A DNA stretch of 64,000 nucleotides, taken from assembly GCF_000835495.1 (NCBI RefSeq), contig NW_015622542.1, forward strand, positions 3,308,485 through 3,372,484, written 5' to 3'. The position numbers and the translations under genes were made by a program. Below the pieces are notes generated by a model. It had not been told where the DNA came from. It made no database searches and worked only from the letters and a program-made list of their open reading frames with translations. How positions within the stretch are numbered: position 1 is the first letter of the stretch; every line of letters begins with the position of its first letter. This stretch comes from Cladophialophora immunda. Taxonomy: Eukaryota; Ascomycota; Eurotiomycetes; Chaetothyriales; Herpotrichiellaceae. Shown one piece after another: positions 54,301 through 64,000 of this stretch.

Positions 54301-55987
54301 TTGTCTTGAGGGATTGGCAGGAGTAACTGGTTGCGTCTGTTACTGTGGAAATGCTGATGATTTGGTCGCTTGTGTGAGCGAAGTGAGCATCCGCACGATT
54401 GTATTATCTTGATAGAGCTGATGCCTTCACTGCTAAGATATGGTGAGTTGGTGCACTTTCGCGGCGTCCCCTTGGTGACCCAGTGCCGTTATTCTCAGTG
54501 ACGGGCAGGAAACTTCATAAACAAGCAATAGAATATCACCATTCTTTTAAAGATATCTGGTGTAGGTAACGCCCAATGGAGCCTCCTTCCCTATCAGACT
54601 TGGCTGAAACAATGGCTTGGAGCTCTGAAAGTGCAAGCTGCCGGATTCGGCAACGTTTGCATGCAAAGCCACGGGAATGGGGAAAGATGATGTTGCCTGT
54701 GTGTCGACAGCGGCACAGACGCAGTAGCTCGGACGTGATAATGCAGAGAGAGAAGAGACAAGAACTCTAGAGAGATTGTGTGTACCTACTGCTCCCCCTT
54801 TTATCTCTTTTCCCTGGAGGCCATGATGGCGTTGCGAGCTGACGTGCGAGCTCGTCTGACGGGACAACAGACGATCAATGCGGCATGCAAGTCGGCAAAA
54901 AGGGTTCGATCATGACCAGTGTACTGCGTCGTATATAAGGGGTACATGCGGTTCACTATAAAGCTGTAAAGTAGCTCAGTATAAGGTACCGACACCGTAC
55001 GTTGCTGTGTTGAACATGTTGCCCGTTGCCGTCCTCCATGACCGCTGAGGGTTTAGGAAGAGCAGGCATAGGAATGCGGAAGCGAGGGACGCGAAGGAAG
55101 AGGACTTGGTCGGCGAGCGCCGCCACTTTCTTTTCCATAATCATCGACTCGGCGGAGATCGAGGCAAACGCACGGATCGTACAGAACTTCGCATCTAGGT
55201 AGGCACGAGACGAAGGATACAAGTTTGGCCAAGCGGACAGGAATTGATCGAAGCTCTGCGCTTTGGCCTCGGCTGGTCAGCATCTCGAGAGCTGAGTTTG
55301 GTCCGATCATCGTGCGGCGATACGCGTTGCAGATCGGAAAAAGCTTGGGTTGAACCTCTCTTCTCTCGCGATCACCGTCAGCTCTGGGATTTCTTCACAC
55401 TTCACTTCAGCTACAAGGACACAGACACACGCAGCTGACTACTCGACACTATCACATCAAATAAGTGGACGTATGGACAGAAATGGTGCTGCAAATTCAT
55501 TGCATTGAATAGGCTCTTGTGTAGGTAGGCTTTGCTGCCCAACCAAGAGAACATGATGGTATGTACCGTTTTCTCTAGTGTCTGTATCCAACCCAGAGCG
55601 CCTTTCAAAACCCCCCTTAAAAGGCCAGCCATGTCGGCGGAAAGACCGACACGGTGGTGATCAAGAAGATAAAATGATGTTTCCCATTCTCGCCCTTGCA
55701 CCGTGGCTAACTCTCGTGGGTTGAGCCATATGCTTTTTGATTCTGTGTTCATAATTTTCGTTACAATCTCGTCATGCTGGAAACTTTAAAACAGTGTGCC
55801 CAGAGCAAGCGCTCTCGCGGCGGTCGCTCTTGGTGCACTGACGTTGATTTTCTGACAACGAAGCTTCCCGGAAGCACTCTGATTGTGAATGTCAGTTGTC
55901 GAAAGGCTCTGCACGTGTTTGCTCGGCAAACAGATGCAGGAGCCTGGGGTGTCGGTCCCGATGAACGAGTGGCATGGTGGGAAAAAT
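54301..55987. other. Intergenic region of about 1.7 kb
   Basis: Frames up to 113 codons on both strands (for example 55411-55752 minus) show no domain or splice logic. No gene supported. Confidence 0.4.
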
Positions 55988-56837
55988 CTAGTTCAGCCAC
56001 CATTGGATACCGCTCACACGGCCATCACCTGTCCCATCGGTAATGGCGTTGAACAGGGCATCAGTACAGTCGATGGCTCGGTCAGTGCAGCCCATGCACT
56101 TGTCACCCACAGTGGCCTGAACTGTGGTGCCCGAAGTTGGGTTGTACAGAGTGACCGAGCGACCGCAATATGGGTTGCCGTTGGACTGAGTGCCCATGAA
56201 GGCGTAGGGAAGGGCGATTTCATAATCACTGCTGGTATCGACGTTCCAGCCGCATGCACCAAGACCTGGAGAGTCAAATTAGCCCAGTTTCTAATCGGTC
56301 CGGAAAGCAGATTCACTCACCTCCATCCCAGTGGGTCACATCACCCTGGCACGCGTCTCCCGAACCCTCGCAGGTACCATCGGTGCCGACCGTATCCTTA
56401 GGTTGGACATTGACCATGGATGGGGCAGCAGAGGAGGAAGGAGCCGCAGCAGACGAAGATGATGGCTCCGCGGCCGGAACCGGTGCAACAACGGGGGAAG
56501 AAGTGGCTGGGGACGCGGCAGGAGCGGCAGGAGAGGACCACGACGAGGATGACGGAGCCTCCACGGGGACAACAGCAGCGGTTGAGAGGGTGGATGGCGT
56601 ATAAGTTGCCGCGGCGAAGACAGCTGCTGGAACACTGCTGGTTGTGCTGGCAGCAGGAGAAGGAGCCGGAGTGGGGTCAGACGGGTCAACCCAGATGGTG
56701 GTGGTTTCTTCGACAGTTACCCACGCGATCTCGGTCACAGTGTTGGTGTAGATGGCGCGTTTGTCGAGCATGGGAACAGCCGCGACCAAAGAGGTCAACA
56801 GCGAAGCCGCGAGGACGATTTGCTTGAGTCCGGCCAT
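55988..56837 (-). CDS. Secreted barwin/RlpA-like (expansin-type double-psi barrel) protein
   Basis: Exons 56837-56321 and 56265-55988 give 264 aa. The signal peptide is MAGLKQIVLAASLLTSLVAA, followed by LDKR, a likely Kex2 processing site, and the conserved TVTEIAWVTVEETTTIWVD segment. A long Ser/Ala/Pro-rich linker follows, probably O-glycosylated. The C-terminal double-psi beta-barrel domain (about residues 165-264) has CQGDVTHWDGG/LGACGWNVDTSSD, NPYCGRSVTLYNP, VGDKCMGCTDRAIDCTDALF and ends in GRVSGIQWWLN. Such proteins are secreted, small and cysteine-rich, related to expansins, barwin and cerato-platanin-like wall proteins. Carbohydrate binding is inferred. The intron is GTGAGT...CTCCAG. 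Confidence 0.93.
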
Positions 56838-59800
56838 TGCGACAGAAGTGATGTTTTCGAAGTCGATGAAGATGACTGGAGATCTGGCTCGACAGTGGAG
56901 AAAAGGAGTGCCTTGGGAAGAGCGCTGGTGTTTTGAGAGAGGATATCGAGACTCTCGAAGGAGACTGTGATATCTTGGATCTCTGGAAGGAGTGTTTTGC
57001 GCAGAGAGGGTACTGTCACCGGTGACAAGCCTGTGTCAGGGAAGAAAAGGACTGGTATCGAGGGTAAGAGGGACTAGCCCGTGAGTGAATGGCTCAAAGG
57101 AAAGGTGGTTCAGAAGGACTGGATGAAAGGAAAGATATTTCCAGGTCCGGGTTGAGGAACAAAGAGGGACTGAGCAGATAAAAGAGAAAAAATGAGTGAC
57201 GGGGAAGAGGAGATTTTTTGTTGGTGAGAGCGAATCCTCTTCTGGAGCAAGAAAGAAAAACCGAGCGATGAACGAGAGGCAAGAGAGAGTTGGAGAGAGA
57301 GCGAAGAGAGTCAAGAAATGTTGTTCGTTCAACAAGTTGAGTTCACGTCGTCACCTTGCATCGGGACCCAGACCTTTACCAGAATCCATCAGGGAGCGAA
57401 CAAGGGGGGTGGTGAATGATTGGCCCATGCCTTCAGCTGGCATCTGGCATCTGGCCGCCTGCAAGCCCTTTGTGATGTTTGTGTTTTTTTCCCCGTCTCC
57501 TTGCATTTCCTTTGTTTGTTCGCCAGTCCCCGAGGGCGACGACTGTGGGTTGGGGGTGGTGGATTGTGGGTTGCGGACTGCGGGTCGTGGGTCGTGATGA
57601 GGACTGCGGTGCTGTAAAGTGCCACTCTGATACAGGGGAGCTTTGGGTGGCAGCGACAGGGCCGCAATAGGGAGGGCTTCAGCGCAGAGCAACCCAGAGC
57701 ACACCAGGCTGGGTGCGATGGGCGCATGAATGCTGTCCACGGCGAGAACGGTAGGGCCGTGGGAAATTCGGGAGAAACGCCAGGACCAGCGACTGGCCCC
57801 ATCGACCCACTGGAGCCACTGCTGGGCCATTGCTGGGCCACTCCCAGCAAAAAGAGGCTTTCAATTATTGTTTTTCGCTCTCGTAGGTGGCGCCCGTTCG
57901 AAACGACAGCCCCTCCCCCCCTTCGGTTGAAGCCCAGGGACCCAGGGGCACCCAGGGACACCCAGGGATTACGAGTAGGCTTTTTGCCCTCCACCCGTCC
58001 CCAACTGGCCGCTATCTCATCCCCCGATTCGCTGCCTGGAAAACGTGTCTTCAGGTACAGCCGAGCCTAGTCCCCAAAGCGGCCAAGCCGTGATCAAATC
58101 TTCTCCTGGTACCTGCTTGTGCTTGGCCTCCTGCGGATTGCGATCTTCACCCCTCCTGTCAGACTCTGCACCCCTGGGGCCCATGGGCAGCTCTCAATTG
58201 CCTTCTGCAGCCAGCAACCGTGTTTCAAACCGACACCTTTTGGGCCATCAAGACCTGCATTTGTCCTCCTTAAATAATATCTCCTGCGCCTGCAACTCGA
58301 AAGGAGCTGCGTCCACGTCGCCAGCCCGCAAACTTGCTGCCACGCGGCCTCCCTCTGCACCCAATGTGTATGCGCCAGGACGAGACTCCTTTGGTTCCTG
58401 TCCATTTTAGCCGATCGTCGATTCCCTAGCGGAGTTCGACGAGGAGCCCTACTACCTACCTACATACGGAGCGCTTCCCGCTTCGAAAAGAAAAAAAAAA
58501 AAATTCAATGCGACTTAGAGAAGGCGAAAGAGTGGGAACGGCGCCAGGCATGGGCATTGGACAAGTCCAAGGCACGGCAAATAGCCATTCAGTGCCGGTA
58601 TGCAGGAACCGCAGCCACTTGCGCAGAGAAAATCCTTTTTCGCCCAGCCAGGAACTACTGTATAGGCTTCCGCCCTCGGGATGTCCTCGTCCTGCATCCT
58701 GCGTCTCCACCACCATCCGGACTCCGTTCAACGCCCAGATGCGCAATGTCAACTGCATTTCTGAGCATTGATGCTGGATCCCGCAGCTGCCCATGGCGCC
58801 GAGTCAAAAGCATCCTGGATTGCCGTTTCGACGGTTTGAACCCGGGTCTGTTGAGCAGCCCACATCCAATACCATCTTCACTGACTCGAAACCGAGCCGG
58901 GTTTGAGAAAATGCCAAACTCTCCCGAATAGCTGCATTTTCCACGTGCTGACTATCTAACCTTACTTTTGGCGGGACGTTCACCCCTCCCCTGTCTACCA
59001 CTGTGCGCATTGTCTAGAACGACAACACAATTTTCCAGCACGCCTATCTCTTTCGCTGCGACCCTGGTACCCTTGGTCCATCTTCCTCGGTGCCGGCTCC
59101 GGTTGATTCTGCCGTCGCTAAACCGTTCGCTCGGTCGCCTCCGTTGGTGGATGTGCTAGAATACGCACCTCGATGGAGTCGATGTCCACACTCACCTCAA
59201 TTCGGTATATCGACTCTGGTGGGATTGAGCCTGCTGTTCTGTGTTCTACGCAGTCTCAACAGTATGTGCTCGCTCGCTAACCTCTCACGCCACGGCGCAT
59301 TGTCCCTTTTTCTTTGTCGAGACCATGGGTAGGATTGGCTTGAGTCTGCCGAATCAGATGTGATGCCACTACATCGTGAGTGACACCCTGTTGGTAAGAG
59401 CATGTGAGCCATTTTTTCCATTGCACCGCCGATCCCTTGAATTCACAGGGTCTTGCCGTTTTGATGCGACTCTCCCTCGGTGGTAAGAGGCCACCCTCAG
59501 TCCCTCGGGCTCTGAGCTGCATAGGGTTCTCGGACTCCGTCGCGGCAGAAGAATCAGCTCTCAGAAGCATCTGCTTTTTCATGCTGGCCTCCTGCAGACG
59601 GTGTTTCGGGCTGTCAAGTGTCGGAGGGACCTTTTTGTCTATTAGACAGGTATTCTTGAGACCATTCCAAAAACGGAGGGCGCCAGCTTGCGGGCGTTGG
59701 GACTGGTATTAGCTCTAGACCATTGACATCCTCGGAGGACACCACGCTCTTTGGATTGGGACATGGATGCGGTGATTGCACATGCCCTTTTATCGTTTGA

Positions 59801-60789
59801 CCGATCATGATGCAACACGAGGACGCAATACGTCTCCGTGCACTTACTGCCTGCCGGAGCATGATTCATACAGAAGTGATCCGACATTTCAACCATCCCA
59901 CGACGTTGTCCCTCTTTGCCCTTTAGCCCACCAGGACTGTGTCGCGCACGTTTCCACGACTATCACAAGATCTCAGCGATGTTCCTTCCGTCTTCGATAT
60001 GAGGCGGATAGAGCGATCAGTGAAGTGTCGACAAAGGGAGCCATGGAGGGTCTGGTGTGGGCGTCGTCAGCAGAGCCAAATTCAGCTTTCCAAGCGAGGT
60101 CACGTGGAGCATCACAAATGCTCCCCCTGCCCCCCCCCCCCCCCCCCCCGGGGCCGGGGGTTGTATCTGGAACCGGATCTTTGGCGCAAGGCATCGATTC
60201 CCCCATGATGTTCTGTTGTCCCTTTCTCTTTCTCTTGGAGTATGAGTCTGAATTTGACTCTTCCGTCTTGAGCCCTGCGCGTGATGCATCCCGCCGATGA
60301 TGTACACGGCCGCCAATGAACTCGGGGCGTTCGGAGGAGATGGGATACTGCGCTGCGCTTCTTGTGCCAGCCCAGTCTCCTTGTCGTCTAACCTCAAGTG
60401 CTGGAGCGGTGGCTCGGAAGAGCCACACTGCATATTGGCGGAGAGAGAATGACGTGGTCCTCCTTCCTGGATGGTGAACAGACCAGTCACTCCGTCGACC
60501 CTCACTCTCGTCAGCCTTGTCTCGAACCTCGGGATGCACACTCTAAGCCTGTCAGCCGAGTTCGATAGGAGTTATGCGTTCATAATTGGCTTCGCCGAGG
60601 ACGCTTTCATAAATAGGAGAGGAAGTTTTGGCATTGCTGCTATCAACCGATTTTGTCCTCGGGACTCCGTGCGGTATTCAAACCAAGCAACTAGCCTCCG
60701 CCAATTGATTTCGCTTGAACGCAGTAAAAGAAACAAGTACTATAGCCAAATACACAATACCCACCTTAGCTCTCGGTGAGGAGTCTTCT
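56838..60789. other. Long region (about 4 kb) without a recognised gene
   Basis: It is upstream of the barwin-like gene and downstream of the rhodopsin-MFS gene. Purine-rich coding-strand leader is visible at about 56838-57340. A14-15 lies near 58490. Many 60-170 codon frames overlap one another on both strands without recognisable domains. Possible untranslated leader, long non-coding RNA or small secreted proteins cannot be judged from the sequence alone. Confidence 0.4.
60130..60161. repeat. C21 homopolymer followed by GGGGCCGGGGG
   Basis: Twenty-one consecutive C residues (60130-60150) run directly into G4-C2-G5. It could form a hairpin or, on the minus strand, a G-rich structure. It may also mark an assembly or read-length uncertainty. 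Confidence 0.9.
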
Positions 60790-63744
60790 TCACAACTTCC
60801 TCATCATCGCATGATAGTCATCAATATCATCATCCTGGCCGTGCTCCTCCCAGGCCGGCCGCTGTCGACGACTGATCACATTTATTTCATCAATGTTTGC
60901 GGGGCCTGTGATACCAGAGCCCGCGTGCATGCGGTCACCGGGGCCCAGCTGGCCACTAGCGCTGCTGCTGCTGCCACTGGCTTCGGATGCGTCCTCATCC
61001 ACAGGCCACAGGGCCAGTTCTGCGACATGACCTTTGGATTGCCGGGTTTGCGCAGGCATGGGTTTGGGGAAGCAGTTCTTCTCATCCGCAAAGTCCATCG
61101 CAAGCACTGGAGAGTTTGGCGTCTCGTCCAGGTTCGTGCTCTGCCGTTCAATATGTTCCACAGATGGCGACTCCGACCGCTGATTCCGTTTCCGTCGCGC
61201 AATTATACCTGATAAGCCAAACTGTTGGGACTTTTCGTCTTCTTCGATGCCGGGGCTTCGGTGATCCATAGCGCCTTCTGCGCGTCGTCTGGCCCGATTT
61301 CCGTGCATTGGATCAACTTGTGTTCGGGCCTTCGGAACCAGATTCAGGTAAATCGCGAACAACATTCCAGATACAGCAACAGCCAACGGAACACAGTACG
61401 AGTATCTTGGGTCGTGACCGTTTTGAACCACCCACTGAATAGGTGGAAAGACGGCCCCGCCGGATATTGCAGCCGTCATAAGTGCAGACCCAACTTTTGT
61501 ATGCCTGCCGAGTCCACGCATTGCGATGGCGAAGATGATCGAGAAAATGCCGGCCTCGAAGAAAAAGGTGAGCATCCCAATGGCGGCTGCAGCATCTCCA
61601 TCTAGATGCATGGTAAGAGCCAGACAGACGACGAGGCCCGCATAAAGGCCCATCAAAATCCACCTGGGCTTCAGCACGTAGTTGAGAAAAGCGGCCACGA
61701 ATCGTCCAACCGCAAAGACAGTGTGACCCACGGTCTGGAAGTCGAATGCATGGAGACTTGAATGCGGCAGTACGTGCTTGATTAGCCCCTGAATATTGTT
61801 CCCGACACATTCCTGCGCACCAACGTAGCACCATTGGCTGAAGACGGCGAGCCCGAGCGTCACATATATCACCTTCCAAGGACCAATTTTGGCGGCATAT
61901 GCCACATGACGCTGATCAGCGAGCTCTTGCAGCTGTTCGTCGGAAGCTTCAGGAAGCGGGACATAGTAAAAGACAACAGCCAACGCAAAGACAAACAAAG
62001 CGATGCCTAGATATGTCCACTGCACATCCACAAGAGAAGGGGCATTGTTCACGCTCTTGAATAAAACCTTAGTTGCCAGAAGCGGGGAACAGACTGTGCC
62101 GATGGCTTGAAAGGCTTGCGAGAGGTTGAGCCTGACCTCCGCATACTCGAGGGGCCCGCAAAGAGCGATATAAGGATTGGCCGCAATTTCCAAGCACGAC
62201 AAGCCGAATCCGACAATGCAGTTGGATACCACGAATGCTGAGTACGAAAGCAAGACCGCCGACGGCCAGAACACCAGAGTTCCGCATCCGTAGACGGCCA
62301 GGCCTGCAATCATAACAGCTTTGAAGCCATATCGTTGAAAGATGAAGTGACCCAGCGTCAAAGGTCCCGCGAAATAGCCTCCGTAATATGCCGCATGGAG
62401 ACCCAATGCCTTGCCCGTCGAGACTTTGGCCGCAGTTTGAAACTGTGAATTGAGAGTGTCCAGGAGCCCATATGCAAATCCCCACAGGAAAAAGACGATC
62501 GTAACCACTGCGATTGGCCAAGCGCTTTGTCGATTGGACAGCTTTAACATATTTCGTTTTCCTGACATCTTCACAAATCCGAAATCCGAAACGGCACTTC
62601 TGTCCGTTGCTCTTCGCGAGAGCTTTGCGGTGTTTGACAACGAAGGTCCGGCATGTTCTTCCTCGTTCGGCTCAGCCAGAAAGTTCAGAAATCCCATCTT
62701 GCCACCCTCCTCATCTCCAGAGTATTCCTTGACAACAGGTCGTCTGAAAGCAGCTGGGTTGTTGAGAATTGACACATTGCCTCTGGGCAGATCAGTTGGT
62801 GGACCGCTTTCATTCGATTTCCCCAGGTCAATGCTGTTGCTGGACGTCAACTCGTCCCCAACATCTCTGATGAATCTCGGCAGAAAGCGAGCAAACAGAG
62901 GTTTTAAGCTGGGTACGCATGCGCAAATGATGCCGATGCAGACTTCAACGGCCGACCACATGAAGCTCAGACTGGCATACCAGGAGAAGTCGTTGTCTTC
63001 GACGATGCGGCTTGGGCTTCCACTTGCGCCATCGACGACTTTTAGGCGATTGAGCGAAGCCTGTTGCAGGTATGCAATGCGAATAACGTCAACGACTGCG
63101 ACAAAGGCGCCGAAGGAGAAAGTTGCAACCAGGATGATCTTTTGTTTCCGAGGCAATCGCATTCCGGTCAGGATCGGCATTGGAAGGAATAAAATGGCAA
63201 TGTCGGTGATGATGTTCAGAGGCGCTGAAGAGAGATACAGTGTAACGATGTCGGTACAACTGGCATTTTCGGGTTGAGGGTAGAGGTAGCCCGCTGCGAC
63301 TGGCGAACATTGGAATATGTTGAAAAAGGTGAGGGCGGCTCCGGTAATGTTGACCACTGCGAGTGTCAACCAGTTGCACCACTTGAAGACAGGATCGACA
63401 TCCTTGCTCATAACCGATAGGAAGAAGACGATGATAGAGGTTTTGGTCAGCATGAGGGACGGGTTGTAGAGAATAGCAAAGGCATATTCCGCCTTCCGTA
63501 ACGCACTGAATGCGTCGTCGGGGATATCTTGTTTGTGTTTCCCAAGGCCGAATCTCACAGCCACGCATATTGACGTCGAAAATCCTACGGCAAAGATCCA
63601 CGCAGCCAGGATCCACCAGTCATCTTGTTTAATAGACCTGACCAGCCAGACCCGCGTATAAAAGCGAGCAGCGACAAAAACCGTGGCCAGGACTGTTATG
63701 ACAATGGTGACGGCCGAGGTGGCCGGACCTCTGTCCGGGACCAT
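60790..63744 (-). CDS. Fusion of Pth11-like rhodopsin domain with FucP-type MFS transporter
   Basis: One uninterrupted 984-aa frame from ATG 63744 (MVPDRGPATSAVTIVITVL); the frame reaches 63780 only with a TTG. Residues 1 to about 290 form a seven-TM fungal rhodopsin (Pth11/SAT4-type) domain: FYTRVWLVRSIKQDDWWILAA, MLTKTSIIVFFLSVM, FNIFQCSPV, NIITDIAILFLPMPIL and DNDFSWYASLSFMWSAVEVCIGI. A charged linker of about 110 residues follows. Residues about 400-820 are a 12-TM L-fucose-permease-type transporter: WPIAVVTIVFFLWGFAYGLLD, HAAYYGGYFAGPL, CLEIAANPYIALCGP, GAQECVGNNIQGL, FFFEAGIFSIIFAIAMRGLG. The tail is hydrophilic and ends DDYHAMMRKL. No stop or good intron separates the halves. A plasma-membrane receptor-transporter is an inference. 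Confidence 0.9.
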   Translation of the reverse strand: MVPDRGPATSAVTIVITVLATVFVAARFYTRVWLVRSIKQDDWWILAAWIFAVGFSTSICVAVRFGLGKHKQDIPDDAFSALRKAEYAFAILYNPSLMLTKTSIIVFFLSVMSKDVDPVFKWCNWLTLAVVNITGAALTFFNIFQCSPVAAGYLYPQPENASCTDIVTLYLSSAPLNIITDIAILFLPMPILTGMRLPRKQKIILVATFSFGAFVAVVDVIRIAYLQQASLNRLKVVDGASGSPSRIVEDNDFSWYASLSFMWSAVEVCIGIICACVPSLKPLFARFLPRFIRDVGDELTSSNSIDLGKSNESGPPTDLPRGNVSILNNPAAFRRPVVKEYSGDEEGGKMGFLNFLAEPNEEEHAGPSLSNTAKLSRRATDRSAVSDFGFVKMSGKRNMLKLSNRQSAWPIAVVTIVFFLWGFAYGLLDTLNSQFQTAAKVSTGKALGLHAAYYGGYFAGPLTLGHFIFQRYGFKAVMIAGLAVYGCGTLVFWPSAVLLSYSAFVVSNCIVGFGLSCLEIAANPYIALCGPLEYAEVRLNLSQAFQAIGTVCSPLLATKVLFKSVNNAPSLVDVQWTYLGIALFVFALAVVFYYVPLPEASDEQLQELADQRHVAYAAKIGPWKVIYVTLGLAVFSQWCYVGAQECVGNNIQGLIKHVLPHSSLHAFDFQTVGHTVFAVGRFVAAFLNYVLKPRWILMGLYAGLVVCLALTMHLDGDAAAAIGMLTFFFEAGIFSIIFAIAMRGLGRHTKVGSALMTAAISGGAVFPPIQWVVQNGHDPRYSYCVPLAVAVSGMLFAIYLNLVPKARTQVDPMHGNRARRRAEGAMDHRSPGIEEDEKSQQFGLSGIIARRKRNQRSESPSVEHIERQSTNLDETPNSPVLAMDFADEKNCFPKPMPAQTRQSKGHVAELALWPVDEDASEASGSSSSASGQLGPGDRMHAGSGITGPANIDEINVISRRQRPAWEEHGQDDDIDDYHAMMRKL

Positions 63745-64000
63745 CGACAAGGCAACGGTCGCTGTCGTCTGCAAAATCAATCGGTGGTCGTTCGCTTTGT
63801 GAACTCTGCGAACGGGCTTGATTGAGGCACATCATATTCGCCAGAGAGATCCTCGAAGGACGGAAATTCCCTGCGATATCGTCCACATCTGCGGCGAGTC
63901 GAGAGGCAGAGACCAAATTCAGTGGGCAAATATCAAAATAGTAGAAGATGAGGTTGAGGAAGCGCAGGAAGCTAGGGAAGTTGTTTGGCTTCTGGCACTG
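63745..64000. promoter_or_regulatory. Upstream region of the fusion gene
   Basis: Presumed promoter and leader of the minus-strand fusion gene. The sequence TTGATTTTGCAG ending at 63769 looks like a splice acceptor, so a 5' non-coding or short coding exon upstream is possible. Confidence 0.35.

Noticed and set aside
62069..63616. Antisense and alternate-frame products (for example 62450-63277 plus) within the fusion gene
   Set aside because: They are shadows of the 984-aa frame, with no TM pattern or domain.
60790..63744. Two separate genes (receptor and transporter) instead of a fusion
   Set aside because: No stop, promoter-sized gap or convincing intron between them; the linker is in frame. 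Kept as the main alternative to test by RNA.
1..64000. CRISPR array, prophage or bacterial operon
   Set aside because: The genes have spliceosomal introns and eukaryotic families; the repeats are minisatellite or microsatellite, without spacers.

Overview
The window looks like nuclear DNA of a filamentous ascomycete (Pezizomycotina). Genes carry short introns (about 40-80 bp, GT..AG, several with a CTGAC/CTAAC-type branch point), neighbouring genes lie on either strand without operons, and the content is fungal: septin, UFD2, Puf6, Ski8, a Pth11-type rhodopsin domain, a fungal SLATT protein and fungal-type transcription factors. A chaetothyrialean or related black-yeast-like origin is possible but not shown. 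No CRISPR array, rRNA gene or convincing tRNA was seen.

Left part (1-3.7 kb): the start of a minus-strand gene runs off the left edge. A 19-unit, 16-bp minisatellite follows, then a decayed 5'-truncated LINE fragment with RNase H and zinc-knuckle remnants, a (GATT)n tail and a flanking 26-bp imperfect direct repeat, then a degenerate pair of about 135-bp repeats.

Accessory-looking block (4.7-13.3 kb): a 2-oxoglutarate/Fe(II) oxygenase, a secretory-pathway M19 dipeptidase ending in HDEL, a small NIPSNAP protein, a METTL7-like methyltransferase and a two-TM SLATT protein. The stretch before the methyltransferase contains broken coding-like frames.

Housekeeping block (15-30 kb): UFD2 E4 ligase, an Hlj1-type ER J-protein divergent from an Aim19-like membrane protein, SKI8, mitoribosomal bL32m, septin Cdc10/AspD, guanylate kinase, and divergent from it a proline-rich protein with a C-X30-C-X17-H-X2-H motif.

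Middle and right (31-57 kb): two tandem paralogous C2H2 transcription-factor genes, PUF6, ethanolamine kinase, a fungal transcription-factor-like regulator, a GNAT acetyltransferase, FOL3-type dihydrofolate/folylpolyglutamate synthase, an Mcp2/ADCK1-type mitochondrial ABC1 kinase, a second GNAT and a secreted barwin/RlpA-like protein.

Right end: after about 4 kb without a recognisable gene (with a 21-base poly-C run), one uninterrupted reading frame joins a seven-TM Pth11-like rhodopsin domain to a complete FucP-type major facilitator transporter. This fusion, the HDEL-tailed dipeptidase, the SLATT gene and the tandem C2H2 pair are the most interesting items.
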